Below, in pieces: positions 44,385 through 55,505 of a stretch of 64,000 nt of DNA. Positions within the stretch are counted from its first letter, which is position 1, and every line of letters begins with the position of its first letter. The notes beneath the pieces were generated by a model, which saw nothing but the letters and a program-made list of their open reading frames with translations, was not told the DNA's origin and did not search any database. The stretch comes from Atkinsonella hypoxylon (Eukaryota > Ascomycota > Sordariomycetes > Hypocreales > Clavicipitaceae): assembly GCA_000729835.1 (NCBI GenBank), contig JFHB01000109.1:1-64000 (forward strand), given 5' to 3'. Made by a program: the position numbers and the translations under genes.

Positions 44385-45582
44385 TCACATGACCAAAAGC
44401 CAGGCCAAGCCCAAAACACCGCCCGTCACTCTCGACACGGGCATGGCCACCGCGCCGCTGTCCTCCCCTTTCTCCGGCTGCCCCGTCTCACTCGTCTGCG
44501 CATGCCCGGTCTCCACGGGACTAGGCGTCTGCAGCTCCGGCCCCGGCCGACTCTTACAGCCAGCGATCCTGATGTTCTGCCATCCCACCGTCCTCTCATC
44601 ATACTGGTACTCCACGTATCCATCCGTCTGATTGCAGAACCCGGCGTAGTCTTCTACTTGGAGATTGCCAAACGTGGCCTTGTGCGGGCCGGCCTCCCAG
44701 TCGGGCAGGCCGCCTGCCCAGGCGATTTCCCCGGCGTCGCTGGCGTTGCTGACGGACCAGACGCCGAGCTTGACTTGCATGGGCGTCTGGGGCCACTTCT
44801 CGGCGGGGATCTCGCCCACGTACCATATTTTGCGGATGGTGTCGTTGATGGAGAAGCTTAGGAACTGGTCTGTCCATTCGACGGCGTAGGTTTGTGGTGC
44901 GTCGAAGGAGGAGGAGGTGAGGGGGTAGGTGTCGTTGTAGGTGTTGAAGAGGGCTTGGCCGTCGTAGAAGTAGTTTGTTTGGGCCTGGTTGTCGTATGCG
45001 CCGAGGAGTTCCTTTTTACCATTTGTTAGAATATATATATATATATATGTATGTATGTATATGCGGAGGATATATTGAGGGTTATAGGGGAAGACTGGAG
45101 TGGGTTGTGTGGGCGAGGGCAGAAGAGGAGAGGAAGGGAATATGACAGGATAGAGATGTGCGAATGAGCCGGGGGGGAAGCACGGTGTTGCGACGATTGA
45201 ACTTCCTACCCAGTCTATCTCGTCGCCGGAATCCGACTTCAACACCATTGCCGTGATGAGGCCCGGCCCCTTGGCGGCCTGCATCGTGACGGATACTTTG
45301 CCGAAGAGGAGGTACTTGTTGGTCACGAGGGTAGGCGCATCTCCGGCCTTCCACATCCCCATGGCGACACCCTTGCCGTCAGTACCAAAGTCAAGGCGCT
45401 TCTTGTCGTTGGCCGTGCCATTGTCTATGCTCCAGAAGTCGAGGAGCGCATTGTCGTCCCAGCTGGAGGTGGAGAAGTCGAATGAGGTTTTGGCTGCAAA
45501 GGCAGGGTCTGGAGGACAGTCTATATAGAGAAGGAAAAATGGTTAGAGAAGGCGTGAGTTCTTGAACATGTTTGAAAACGGG

Positions 45583-45613
<31 letters not shown>

Positions 45614-45775
45614 CTTCTTTATGCGTGTATGTATGTGTGTTTGCAGATGAAGGGGATCAGGTCGTGGTGGAGGACCATTACGCATGTCTTTTCGAAGCGG
45701 ATCGCAGCTTGCGAGGTCTTTGAGGCTGGCGAGCGTGGGAGGGAGCCATAGGAGTGTTGGCAGGAGGAGGCGCAT
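44385..45775 (-). CDS. Crh-type GPI-anchored chitin-glucan transglycosylase (GH16_18)
   Basis: Three exons: 45775-45682, 45520-45210 and 45011-44385, with introns of 161 and 198 nt; product 343 residues. An N-terminal signal peptide (MRLLLPTLLWLPPTLAS) precedes SCDPLRKDMHCPPDPAF, the Crh start. Splicing of intron 2 joins DEIDW to ELLGA and so creates the GH16 catalytic motif DEIDWE (Asp131, Glu132, Asp134, Glu136). QAQTNYFYDG and VEWTDQFLSFSIND are family blocks. A Ser/Thr/Pro linker leads to a C-terminal hydrophobic tail (VTGGVLGLAWLLVM), a GPI-anchor signal. Crh enzymes covalently link chitin to beta-1,6/beta-1,3-glucan in the cell wall. Intron 2 is a multiple of three without stop, and holds an (AT)n tract; intron 1 holds a 26-nt poly(A) on the coding strand. 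Confidence 0.9.
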
Positions 45776-46579
45776 TTTGAACAGTAGTTTGATAGTAAAA
45801 GGTGAGGTGAAGGAAACACTGGAGTGGAAAATGCAATATGATGTCCCTTTGATGGCCTTCGAGGAGGGCTCCCTTATAGAACAAACAGGTGATGAGTTGC
45901 AATTATAAGTTGCTGGGGGAAAAGTTGATCATCCCACGCTGCTTTGGAGCCAGAAACACCCAGTGAATCATGGACCGCGAATGCCATGGCTCCAAGAGTA
46001 GGACCATGATGCGCTGGCAACACGTCTTGCTTGAGGACGTCGAAAAATGGCTTCATGTCGGTGAGGCGCCGGGACGGGGATCGTGGGAGCCGGGTGATGC
46101 AGATTCCTATAGAGAGGCCTATGGGCGCTGATACAACACGGGCAACGGTCCAATCAGTTCAGGAGGCAGGCAGCTTGATCTGTCAGGACTGGGTTACGCA
46201 GCCCGTCTCAAACAATTCCCGATCCGTTTTTGAAACAGCAAACAGAGGATGGCGAGGTGACACGCGCGACTAGTTTGTGCCCAAGGGGTAAAGTGTGCGA
46301 AACGGTGAAGGATGTAGATGAGGGGGGGGGAAAGATATCAGACAATATAGGAACGTAACTTGAAAATTGGGCCGAAGTTGGAACAATTGAAAGGAAATGG
46401 AGGGAAGAGGATGGAAGAGAAGGGTGTTTTCCATCCAAGCAGTCAAGTCTATGTGGGCATTTCCACCCAGCAACGGGAATAATCTCGAAATATGTAGGGA
46501 GTACTGCGCGTGATTTCATAAACGGTGATGTCTGTTTTATATACAACTTGCGTTTGCGGCCATACTCTGCTGTACTCCG
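45776..46579. other. Intergenic
   Basis: 800 bp upstream of the Crh gene, including its promoter. Purine-rich stretches near 46321-46420 on the plus strand. No gene seen. Confidence 0.5.
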
Positions 46580-47163
46580 CTAGCACGTATCCAACATGCC
46601 GGACAGGACGCCCTTCTTGTCGCTGGTAATAGTCAAGTCATGGTGGCCCTTGACCTGGATCCAGCTCCTGGAGTAGGTGCACCAGAAAGATTCGAGCGGC
46701 GGCATCCAGCCGTTAGGGCTCTTGCCGCCCTTGGAGCGATTGGACGTCGCGGACATGTCAGATATATATAGTCTCGTCTTTCTCATGCTCCTGCCCGCTT
46801 CAGGATCATGGTGAAAGGAAAGGTCTGGCCTTGGCCTCGTAGAAATCGGACTTACAATCCAGGCATTCTTGAGCGGAACCATATGGTCCATGTCCAGCTC
46901 ATTGGCCTCGTCAAACTGCTCGCCGTCATAAGGAGACACCCAGAGTCCCGACTGGGCGACACAGGCGTTGTTGGTGACGACGTTGCTGCCGTCTGGCTTA
47001 ATGACAAACTCGCTGAGGGACAAAAGACCGGTGAACAACAGCCAACGTCTGGATATGCAACAGACACGGTACTGCGCCCAAGTCCATTGGAAGATCAATA
47101 TCGGAGCTTCATCTCACCGAGTGTTGCTGTTGCCCTCAATTGTCTCCCAGGTGGGAAACTTGG
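46580..47163 (-). pseudogene. Damaged DUF1524/HNH-type secreted nuclease gene
   Basis: Minus-strand pieces match the fungal secreted DUF1524 (GmrSD C-terminal, HNH-like) family. One exon, about 47163-47118, reads KFPTWETIEGNSNTR. A 105-nt intron (gtgaga...cctcag) leads to the next exon from 47012, EFVIKPDGSNVV, then NACVAQSGLWVSPYDG, then the catalytic DMDHMVPLKNAW. Further on come SATSNRSKGGKSPNGWMPP, FWCTYSRSWIQVK and the C-terminal LTITSDKKGVLSGMLDTC. Two things are wrong. The ~25-residue block normally between KNAW and SATSN (with an F-A-N-D-L helix) cannot be found in any frame. The N-terminal part with a signal peptide is also missing, with stops just upstream. The active-site His and Asn survive. 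A very unusual splice pattern remains possible. Confidence 0.6.
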
Positions 47164-47582
47164 CTCATGCCAGACAGGAAGCTCGTCAGGTTTCGAACAT
47201 GATGCTAACCTTGTCTTGATCAGCTTTGTGTGAAAAGAACGTAATTACAAACAGCCACAGCAGCTTGACACATTTTATTTAATAAAGGAGTGACTTTTAT
47301 TTTCATTTATTTTTTATTTTTTTTTGGTTTTCCTTGATGCATATACTTCCCGCTTCTTCCCTGCGCTACTTGATTGAAAACACCCAACCCAGCGTTGTGA
47401 TCGTCACAAAAACCAAACCAGCAGCTATTCACCAAGTCAACCAATTTTCTCATGCCTAGGCACCATGCCTCATGACCCCAAACGCCAACACCTGGGAATC
47501 CCATAAACAAAATAACCTCCATCCTGCCCCGACCTCCCCAATCTTCTCCATCCCTGGACGTCTGTCATCTTGCATCCTTCTT
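47164..47582. other. Intergenic
   Basis: 420 bp downstream of the F-box/ankyrin gene. Only AT-rich sequence at 47260-47330 with a T-run. The expected 5' exon of the nuclease gene is not found here. Confidence 0.5.
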
Positions 47583-49544
47583 CTACACAGAGTTCCACCC
47601 CAATGCCTTTTGAAACTCGTTTCTCAGCGCCACGTACAGTATACTACGATCCTCCTTGGTCGGCTGAATCCTCACCAACACGCGCAACGCATCTTCATTA
47701 TGCTCGTTGAGGTGCAGTATATTGGCCCCTCTCCTTATCAGAGATGTAATATCCCTAGTGGCCTCGGCCGCTGTATAATCGTCTACCTTGGCATAAAACC
47801 GAATCGTGAGCTGCAGCATATTCTCCTTGTAGTCCGAAGCGGAGGTGGCAAAGGTAGCTGCAAAGTCGCATCTCACAAGCTTCCGCCAGCTCCATTTCCT
47901 GTTGGCCCTGAATGCATCTCGAACTATTTGGTAGTTGCTTGGTGGTGGAACAGGACTGCTCCGAAGAATATTGTAGAGCGTAGGCGTTGGCGACTCGAAT
48001 GCAAACCTGTAGGCCCTTGCCATCGCGTCATTCGAGATATGTGGCGCGTGCTTCCAAATGTCGTACTTTCTCCGAGTATGAAATCGTCGGATGCCGCACC
48101 ATTTCAAGAAAAACGCGTCTACCTCGCGGTCATGGATTTCCGCGCCGTTCTTCCACAGAAGGTTGAAGAGCCAGACTGGTTGTGCGTCAGTGCTCTGCAT
48201 GACCATGTTTAATGGTGTCATGTGATGCGGAGATGCCCGTGAGGTGTCGGCTCCCATCCTAATCAAGTCCTTGATGAGCTTCTTCAAGATGGCGTTCGCA
48301 CGGGAGTACTGGTGAATCGAGATGGCGGCAGTGCAGGCCTCTTGCAGCGCCGTTTGACCTATGGAAGAATATCCGTTGATGTCTGCACCTTTCTCCAAGA
48401 AAAACTGAACAAGGTTCCTCACGTCCTCCGTGGCCTGGTCATTGTCCCTGTAGTATCTGACAGCCGTGGCCAAGACTGAATTGCCCGATGGATTGACGCT
48501 GGCTCCACGCGCGACGAGGTTTTTTACGCATTCGATCTGCTCTTTTCGTCTTTGACTGTCAGGTGGAGTCCATTGAATCCGGAGTATGCCTTCTATCAAC
48601 GGCGTATTGGAATTTGCGTTTGACGCCTCTATGGAGGCTCCATGCCGCAGTGCAAGATTCACGCCTTGCAAGTTGCCGCTACGCATGGCCGTATGGAGAG
48701 GGGTATTGTGGTTGTCGACGCTAATGATATGGAAGGCCCAGGGAAAATCTTCAACCATGTGCCTCCAAGTACTAAAGCGAGAGGTCCTGTCGGCGGCAAT
48801 AAAGTGGAAGATGGAAATGGTGTTTGGACTGAACACACTCTGGGATGCGATGATCGCTTTTTCAGAAGCGGATCGCCTGAGGAGTAGTTGACCCATTTCC
48901 CAGTTTTTGAGTAGGAAAGCCAGGAAAAGGGGCATCCAGTGCCCGTATCCTAAATTTGATGGGTAGAAGTGCGAGAAGTAGCCGAGTTCCTTCATAACCA
49001 AGCTGGGAGAAAGGACCTTCGTGGCCCAGTCTCTACCGGAGCAAGGAATATCGACTCGCGCTCCCAAGTCGAGCAACAATGCCACAATTTCTAAGTTCTC
49101 GGACACGATGGCATAATGTAGGGCCGTTGCCGTTTCCCATCTCGTTGACAAATCGAATCCTACCGTGGGGAAACTTTCATGACATTCGTTGATGTTGCCC
49201 CCAAACTGAACAGACTTTCTCAGTGTGGCGGTAGCATATTTCGTCTTTTTCTTGTCCTTGACCGTGGAGGCCCATTTGATCGCATAGGAGTTGCCTTCCT
49301 TCGCGTCTCGAGTGTAGAGTTCCGGGGTTGCCATCTTGTTCCAATGCTTGGAGCATTGGCCTAAACGGCCGAGTGCCTTGCATGGAAGGTAGTCCATCAC
49401 GTAGTATTTCAACTCTGTTGGCAAGCTGTTCAAGTATGATGACGGCCGAACAATCTGTCTGGAACAGGCGCTTAGAAATTCCCTCCTAGAGCAGTTTCTC
49501 AGCCTGACTGAGAGCTGCAGCGCTTTGTCGGATTTCGAATCCAT
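47583..49544 (-). CDS. F-box and ankyrin-repeat protein
   Basis: Single exon, 653 residues, from the ATG at 49544; the frame is open a little upstream but only with non-ATG codons. An F-box-like motif lies at residues 38-80 (LNSLPTELKYYVMDYLPCKA then LGRLGQCSKHWN). Ankyrin repeats follow: ATALHYAIVSENLEIVALLL at about 140, a diverged one near 210, NTPLHTAMRSGNLQGVNLAL at about 290, further copies at about 365-400 and 410-445 (IGQTALQEACTAA, MTPLNMVMQS). The C-terminal 150 residues are less repetitive. Such proteins act as SCF ubiquitin-ligase adaptors: the F-box would bind Skp1 and the repeats the substrate. These families are large and variable in Hypocreales, so no partner can be named. The Ubp2 gene lies next to it, divergently. 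Confidence 0.85.
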   Translation of the reverse strand: MDSKSDKALQLSVRLRNCSRREFLSACSRQIVRPSSYLNSLPTELKYYVMDYLPCKALGRLGQCSKHWNKMATPELYTRDAKEGNSYAIKWASTVKDKKKTKYATATLRKSVQFGGNINECHESFPTVGFDLSTRWETATALHYAIVSENLEIVALLLDLGARVDIPCSGRDWATKVLSPSLVMKELGYFSHFYPSNLGYGHWMPLFLAFLLKNWEMGQLLLRRSASEKAIIASQSVFSPNTISIFHFIAADRTSRFSTWRHMVEDFPWAFHIISVDNHNTPLHTAMRSGNLQGVNLALRHGASIEASNANSNTPLIEGILRIQWTPPDSQRRKEQIECVKNLVARGASVNPSGNSVLATAVRYYRDNDQATEDVRNLVQFFLEKGADINGYSSIGQTALQEACTAAISIHQYSRANAILKKLIKDLIRMGADTSRASPHHMTPLNMVMQSTDAQPVWLFNLLWKNGAEIHDREVDAFFLKWCGIRRFHTRRKYDIWKHAPHISNDAMARAYRFAFESPTPTLYNILRSSPVPPPSNYQIVRDAFRANRKWSWRKLVRCDFAATFATSASDYKENMLQLTIRFYAKVDDYTAAEATRDITSLIRRGANILHLNEHNEDALRVLVRIQPTKEDRSILYVALRNEFQKALGWNSV

Positions 49545-51081
49545 GTTGTACCACAGCAAAGGCCAAAATGATACGTCACAGATTGATACTGCTTCGCGAG
49601 CGTCTCTAGGAGACGTGGGTACTTGTATCGATTACAGATTTGAGCACGCGACGTGGTGTGAACTGGGCGTTTTTAACGTATTGAAAAGGAAAGTGAGGCT
49701 GTTGCAGTTGGTATTTTGCACTGAAAGGATTGACAGCAAATTGAATCGCAGAGTGAGAGTGAACTTCTGCAGAAGAACCTAACGAATAATTGACTTGAAA
49801 TTTCAAACGGAATGGGTGGGCGAACGGGGCAAAGAGGAAAAAAACAGGCGTGCTTACGTATTTGCAAGCTAAAGCTGAATTAAAGTTTCCTCTCGCATAG
49901 ATGCGTTGTAGTGTAGTTTGAAAAGCGATTGGAGGCGCAGAGCGCAAAATAACGATGAATCTGACGCCTGCTGGCAACTGGCGACGGGAGCTGCTAATAT
50001 TACGTGTCTCTCTTTTTTATTTGCTCTACTTCGTCTCGCTCGATTTTTTTTTTCTTTTTTTTTTTCTTTCATTCGCATCACTGTTCGAGACGTCAGATCA
50101 GACCAGGGACTAAAAAGAAGGAGTGCCAAATGCTGCTTAAACACGTTGCTTCATTGTGATGCAAGATGCATCACTTTCGGTCCACAAGGCGACCTCATGC
50201 CTTGCTTTTTTTTTTTTTTTTTTTTCCCACTAGTCCTTTAGCAGATGAGCTACGTATATTTTTGCTGTAATGACTCACTCTAATCTGAAGTAAAGAGACC
50301 AGCGGTCCTGGGCAGAACCCGCGGGTCATACTTCACTCCTTTTTCAAAAGATTATTTCTAGCAAGTGGGGTGCTACTACTTCTGGAATGTGTCGTACAAT
50401 GGATCGGTTTCTAGAAGGACATGAGCGGTGGCGCGGCCACAGCTCATGTACTTTAATGGTGACATAGTTTTCTCTTTGCATCTACACATGTAAGGCCTGA
50501 GGGTGGGTAGGTGACAAGTCGCGATTTGTTCCCGTAAAACTTGCTCTGGTCTACACAAAATCCATCCATATACGCGTCTCAAAGTCCTTACTATGACTGC
50601 CGTTTTAGTTTTCATTTTTAGCAATGTCGTTAGGCAAGTGGATACTTAGGCGTCCACAATAGAATTCGGACCAGCAGCCAACCAATTGGACCCGAAGGCC
50701 GATGCCCGACGCCCGATGGCTGGTCATGAACCTTCCATCCAGCTTCCATCCAGCTTGCCAGCGCGGCGCCTCCTGGGGGCTGCGTCACCCACATCGTCAC
50801 CCACATCGTCACCCACATCGTCACCCACATCGTCACATCGCCACGAACAGCTCCTAGGCCGACACCCAACTACGCAAGCATTCACGCATTCCAGAGCACC
50901 CTCTTTGCCATTTCTCCATGAGTTTTATGGCTTCCTGCACTCGACCTCGCACAGTCATGTCCAGACGCTGCCCCGTGGTCTGATTCTGGAATGCCGATTC
51001 TGCCTCATCCGACGCCGCTAGCCTCAATTCCGAAGACATACTGTAACATCGCATCTTTTATTGAATACCAACATCTTCAAA
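49545..51081. other. Intergenic, divergent promoters (1.5 kb)
   Basis: Between the divergent starts of the F-box/ankyrin and Ubp2 genes. Poly(T) runs at about 50045-50069 and 50207-50225. A 12-bp minisatellite lies at 50786-50833. No gene seen. Confidence 0.5.
50786..50833. repeat. 12-bp tandem repeat CACCCACATCGT x4
   Basis: Four perfect copies followed by a truncated one (CACATCG), about 250 bp before the Ubp2 start codon. It may lie in the promoter or leader. Confidence 0.85.
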
Positions 51082-54000
51082 ATGTCAGGAAATTACGACT
51101 CGAGGTCTCAGGAACAGGTGGAAAGCCCTTACGCGACGTTGCCGGGCACATCGCAAATGGGCTTTGTTACACACAATATGACGGCCATGAAGTCAAATCT
51201 GACACCCAGCAGGGAGGTTGCTGGTAAACATCATCGTCTTCGATGCAAGATGGCATAGAGTAGCTAACTTGGCCGTGGTTCAGGCTGCAGTCCCAGTCGG
51301 TGGATATACGAACTATTAAACAACGACTTTACCGTCTGCGATTTGTTCGAACGAGCGCGACATGCCCACTTTGATAGCACATACACATGGGACCACCCAC
51401 ATAAGCTTGTCATGAATGGAAACCAAAGCTTCTCAACTTCGTCGTCACGTATACTCTCCTCGATATGTCTCGACTGTCATTTCCACTTCGTCTTCAAATT
51501 GTCCTGGGATGCTATCCACATCGACTCCCTGTGCCACCCAAACCAATCATCATGGCCGCTGCGAGATAATCAGTTTCCGTGGCATCATCTGGTTTGGGTG
51601 GGGTCTGGGTCGGATCCCGAAATTGCACAAGACAATAATAAATATTACCCTTTACTTACCCGAGAACATTTTGTCTGCTCAGCACCACCCTGTACATTTC
51701 AGCTTACACTTGAAGTCTCACAACCTCGAATGCCTCAGTCGTGGATAAAACTATTGTTGGATCGAGAGGCAATATGCGAGCAACTAAGGATTGCTAAAGA
51801 GCAAGAACCGAGTCGCTACGAAAGCGCTACAGACGATTGGGCATATCAAGCAACACTGAACCTCAACACCTATCTCAAGAATTTGTTGGAATGTTCTCCT
51901 GAGGATGCTAGAAGTATATCAAAACGAAATAAGCGTTTCGCCGTTTTGTTTGGGCCTCGATGCTTTGTCATGTTTCGAGATTTGGAGTTTGCAGAAAACA
52001 TCGATGTCAAAGATGGAGTGGATGAAGGTTCTTTCACCCCTTCTCCCCCGCCACCTGCGACCGGACCTTCTGGGGCCACCGAGATAGGCACATATCGATC
52101 ATACTTGGAAGACGTCAGGTCTGAGGTGCAGTGTCTGATACAAAAGGCAGCCCAGGCAGCCGAACGACCTGCTATTATCACACCCGTGCTTCACGCAGAT
52201 TTGGGATGTCAGGAAGTCCCAAATGTCTCTTCAAACGTTCTTGTCAATGTAGAAAGATACAAGATCATAGGAGTGCTTCCAAACGAAACCCGGGAAGCGG
52301 TTGTCAATGCGTACAAGCGGCAATGGGAACTGCTACCAAGTCGTAGAAGAGCTTTGGTGGACAGCATCATGGGCATCGCGAACGACACCGGGGACGAACT
52401 CCTCTCTGATTATGCTATTACTCAGTCTTCAGTATATGATAACCAAACTCATCGACCCCGAAATAGCGACGATGATAGTCTAGTACCGCAAGCGCTCAAT
52501 TTTCTCGGCTTACAGCCTCCTAATAATCACAGCGCAGAATCTTTAATACAGGCTTTCCGACGAAAGCTTACACAAAGCCCAGCAGATGCAACCACTGCAA
52601 GGTCAATGCTCCTGATAATTGCACAAAATTCGAATGATGATATCTACCAAGCTCAGCTCTTGATGGAGGTTGATGCGAAAATGTCGTTGGACACAAGCCG
52701 AGCGATTCTTGAAGTCGTCAATACAGACGGTCCATGGCAGACTGTCTACGATGCGGCAAAGAAGAAGGTAAGACGTCCTACATCAAAGATTCAGCAACAA
52801 TTTGATACTCACACCAACCACAGCTCGAAGCGAGCAAGAGCAAAGATGAAACCCAGCTTTACCTCGACGCCCTGGAAGCCATTGCAGATCATGTTTACTC
52901 TCCGGCCCTCAAGCAAGCTGCGTTGGAAATGAGACAAGAATATGGCATGTTTGGCTTCAAAAACAGTTCCAACAGTGACGAGAAGAAGCTGGCCAACTAC
53001 GCGTTACCAGTCGGTCTGCACAATATTGGAAATACGTGCTACCTCAACAGTTTATTGCAATATTTATTCACTGTAAAGCCTATCAGAGACATTGTCTTCA
53101 ACTATGATGATGTCAGGTTGGCGCTGACCGATGAAAGCATCAAAGCCCGATTGCTGGGAGGGAACAGAATGCAGATGGATCGTGGAGAAGCTGTTGTAGC
53201 TCAGGCTTGTGAGTTTCAGCCAGAATACCAGAATGGGCAACTTTAAAGAGCTAATGAATTTTCCTTAGTCGTCAAGGAGTTGTCGGAACTCTTCAAGGAT
53301 TTAATGACCTCGAGGCAAGCTGCATCGAAGCCATCTCAGCGCTTAGCAAATGCGGTGCTTCTTTCAACACACACCCTGCTTCATAATCCGAAACCGACAT
53401 CAGAACCATCCGCTGGATCAAATCCGCCTCCACTTCCTGTACGCCCTTCGCCAGCACCACCCTCCAAAGCGCTTCAAGACATTGAGATGATGAATGCCCC
53501 TACGAATCTCGTACCGGAATCCGCGGAAACGGCTAGCGATTCCAGCTCCAGGACTTTGGTTGATCACGAGGACGCAAGATCAGATCGCTCATATGAGAAG
53601 GTGGATAAGGTTGCGACCAATGTGCAGGCCAGCACGATTGAAGAGATTTCAGAAACTGGTGATGGTGATGCCACGATGCTCGAAATAGATCATGCGTCTG
53701 GAGACATCAACCAACCAACAGACACAGGAGAAACCGTCTCCAACCCACATACGAATAATGAAAATGGGGCGCAGGATATAGACATGGCTGATGTCGCTAC
53801 CGAGCCCGAAACAGTCGACCAGAAAGTGCTAAATGCTCTGGAACATCAGAAAAGATCATCTGGTACAGATCAACAAGATGTCGAGGAAGTCATGGGTAGC
53901 ATCATCAACCGTCTTCAGGCCGCTATTCGGCCAAGCTCGATTGACGAGAAAACGGGCATACAGCTCGAGAAGATTATGGAAACATTCTTCGTCACCACAG

Positions 54001-55181
54001 TCAATTACACTAAAAAATTTGACGAAACGAAATATCAGTCAGAAATCAGTTTTGACCGTGCTATTACCGCGTTCCCTGCGCCAGATGGCCCATGTTCGTT
54101 GTACGACGCCCTGGGCCGAAATTTTGATCAGCAAATTCTGGAAGACAGTAAATTATCGAGATACACTGCCATCAAGACATTACCGCCAGTATTGCATGTC
54201 TTGATTCAACGGTCACAATCTATGGGGAGTAAGAACGGCAACGCTGTGGTCATTCCCGAAGTATTGTTTCTAGACAGATACATGGACGCGCCTCATAACT
54301 CGCCCGTCTTCCGACGTCGTGTGGAAGCTTGGGCTCTCTCGGATCGCATATCTGATGTCAAGGCGCAAATTGCCAAGGTCGATTGCAATCCAAATTACAT
54401 CTCATATCTAGAGAACTACTCCAAGGGGCTGGTAGAAATAGGGATTTCTGAAGGTGAGGCCGAGGTCACCACTACGGATGAAGAAACGGCAGAAATGATG
54501 TTTGCGCCAGAGGAGAATTGGGAATTTGACGGTCCTGTCGATGACGACTTTCTCCTTATCAACTCAGCCATCCTAACCGATAACAAGCAGCAGATCCCCG
54601 TCGAGCCCAAGCCCAAGCCCTTGAGCATCCGGGAAACCGATGTAGCCATTCGTCAGATGATGGAAAATGAGCTACAGCAGAGAGAGCAGATCCTCAAAGA
54701 ATATCATGAGAGTTTAAAGGGAATGCCGTATCGCTTGCATGCTGTAATCTGTCATCGTGGCCAGCTGATGTCGGGGCATTACTGGGTCTGGATTCGCGAT
54801 TTTGAGGAAAATCTCTGGAGATGGTACAATGACGCCGACGTTAAGGAAAACAAAGATACAAAAGAAGTTCTCGAAACCCTCAGTACCAGCGGCGAGCCTT
54901 ACTTTTTGTGCTATGTTCGGGATGAAGACAAGACGGATTTTGTCGACGTGCCCAAGCGGCAGCCTGCTAGCCCTCCGTCAGAAGTGCAAGACAATCCGGC
55001 ATCAGAGATACCCACCGATAAAGAAGGTGATGTGGATGCTATGGCAGAAGTCGTAGACCCCCAGGTTGCTGGCATCACATCTACCACGGGCATAGGCACG
55101 GACACGGGCACGACTACTACGGTCACACCCATTGCCGAAGAAGAATCTAGGGAGACAGATACACTTGGGATGGAAACATGA
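51082..55181 (+). CDS. UBP2: Ubiquitin carboxyl-terminal hydrolase Ubp2
   Basis: Four exons: 51082-51223, 51284-52767, 52824-53208 and 53269-55181, with introns of 60, 56 and 60 nt and matching phases; product 1307 residues. The N-terminal region has the Ubp2-type Cys/His-containing domain (CLDCHFHFVF, FPWHHLVW, FVCSAPPCTFQL). A helical middle part of about 350 residues follows. The USP Cys box is GLHNIGNTCYLNSLLQ with catalytic Cys614. The His box is YRLHAVICHRGQLMSGHYWV with His1174, and WYNDADVKE follows. A ~170-residue Ser/Asp/Glu-rich insertion splits the catalytic domain, as in yeast Ubp2. Ubp2 removes Lys63-linked chains and opposes Rsp5 in endosomal sorting and membrane-protein turnover. 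The C-terminal 90 residues are low-complexity with a Thr/Gly-rich run. Confidence 0.93.
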
Positions 55182-55505
55182 AGATCCCCGTTGCAACCAA
55201 AATGGGGCTTCATGGAATGACCAGTATTTCCCCCTATTACGCAAATGCATATATGCTGGGAGTGTAGTAAGGTTTGGGTAACAGCATAGCAGACAGCCAT
55301 GCAAGCATTAGAATTATGGCATCTGTTGCAGCGCTTTAGGACATGATTGAGATTATAAATTAGGGGTATGATAGCAGCTGTTGCATGGAAAAGTGGTCAT
55401 GTCACTACTGGGCTCGCAGTCATAGTCGATCTGGCCATGGACTTTCTCAACACATCGCTGCTGTTCACAATACAGAACTCAAAAATATCCATCCGATCAC
55501 ATTAT
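55182..55505. other. Intergenic, convergent 3' ends
   Basis: 324 bp between the ends of the Ubp2 and AUH-like genes. Nothing else is seen. Confidence 0.5.
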
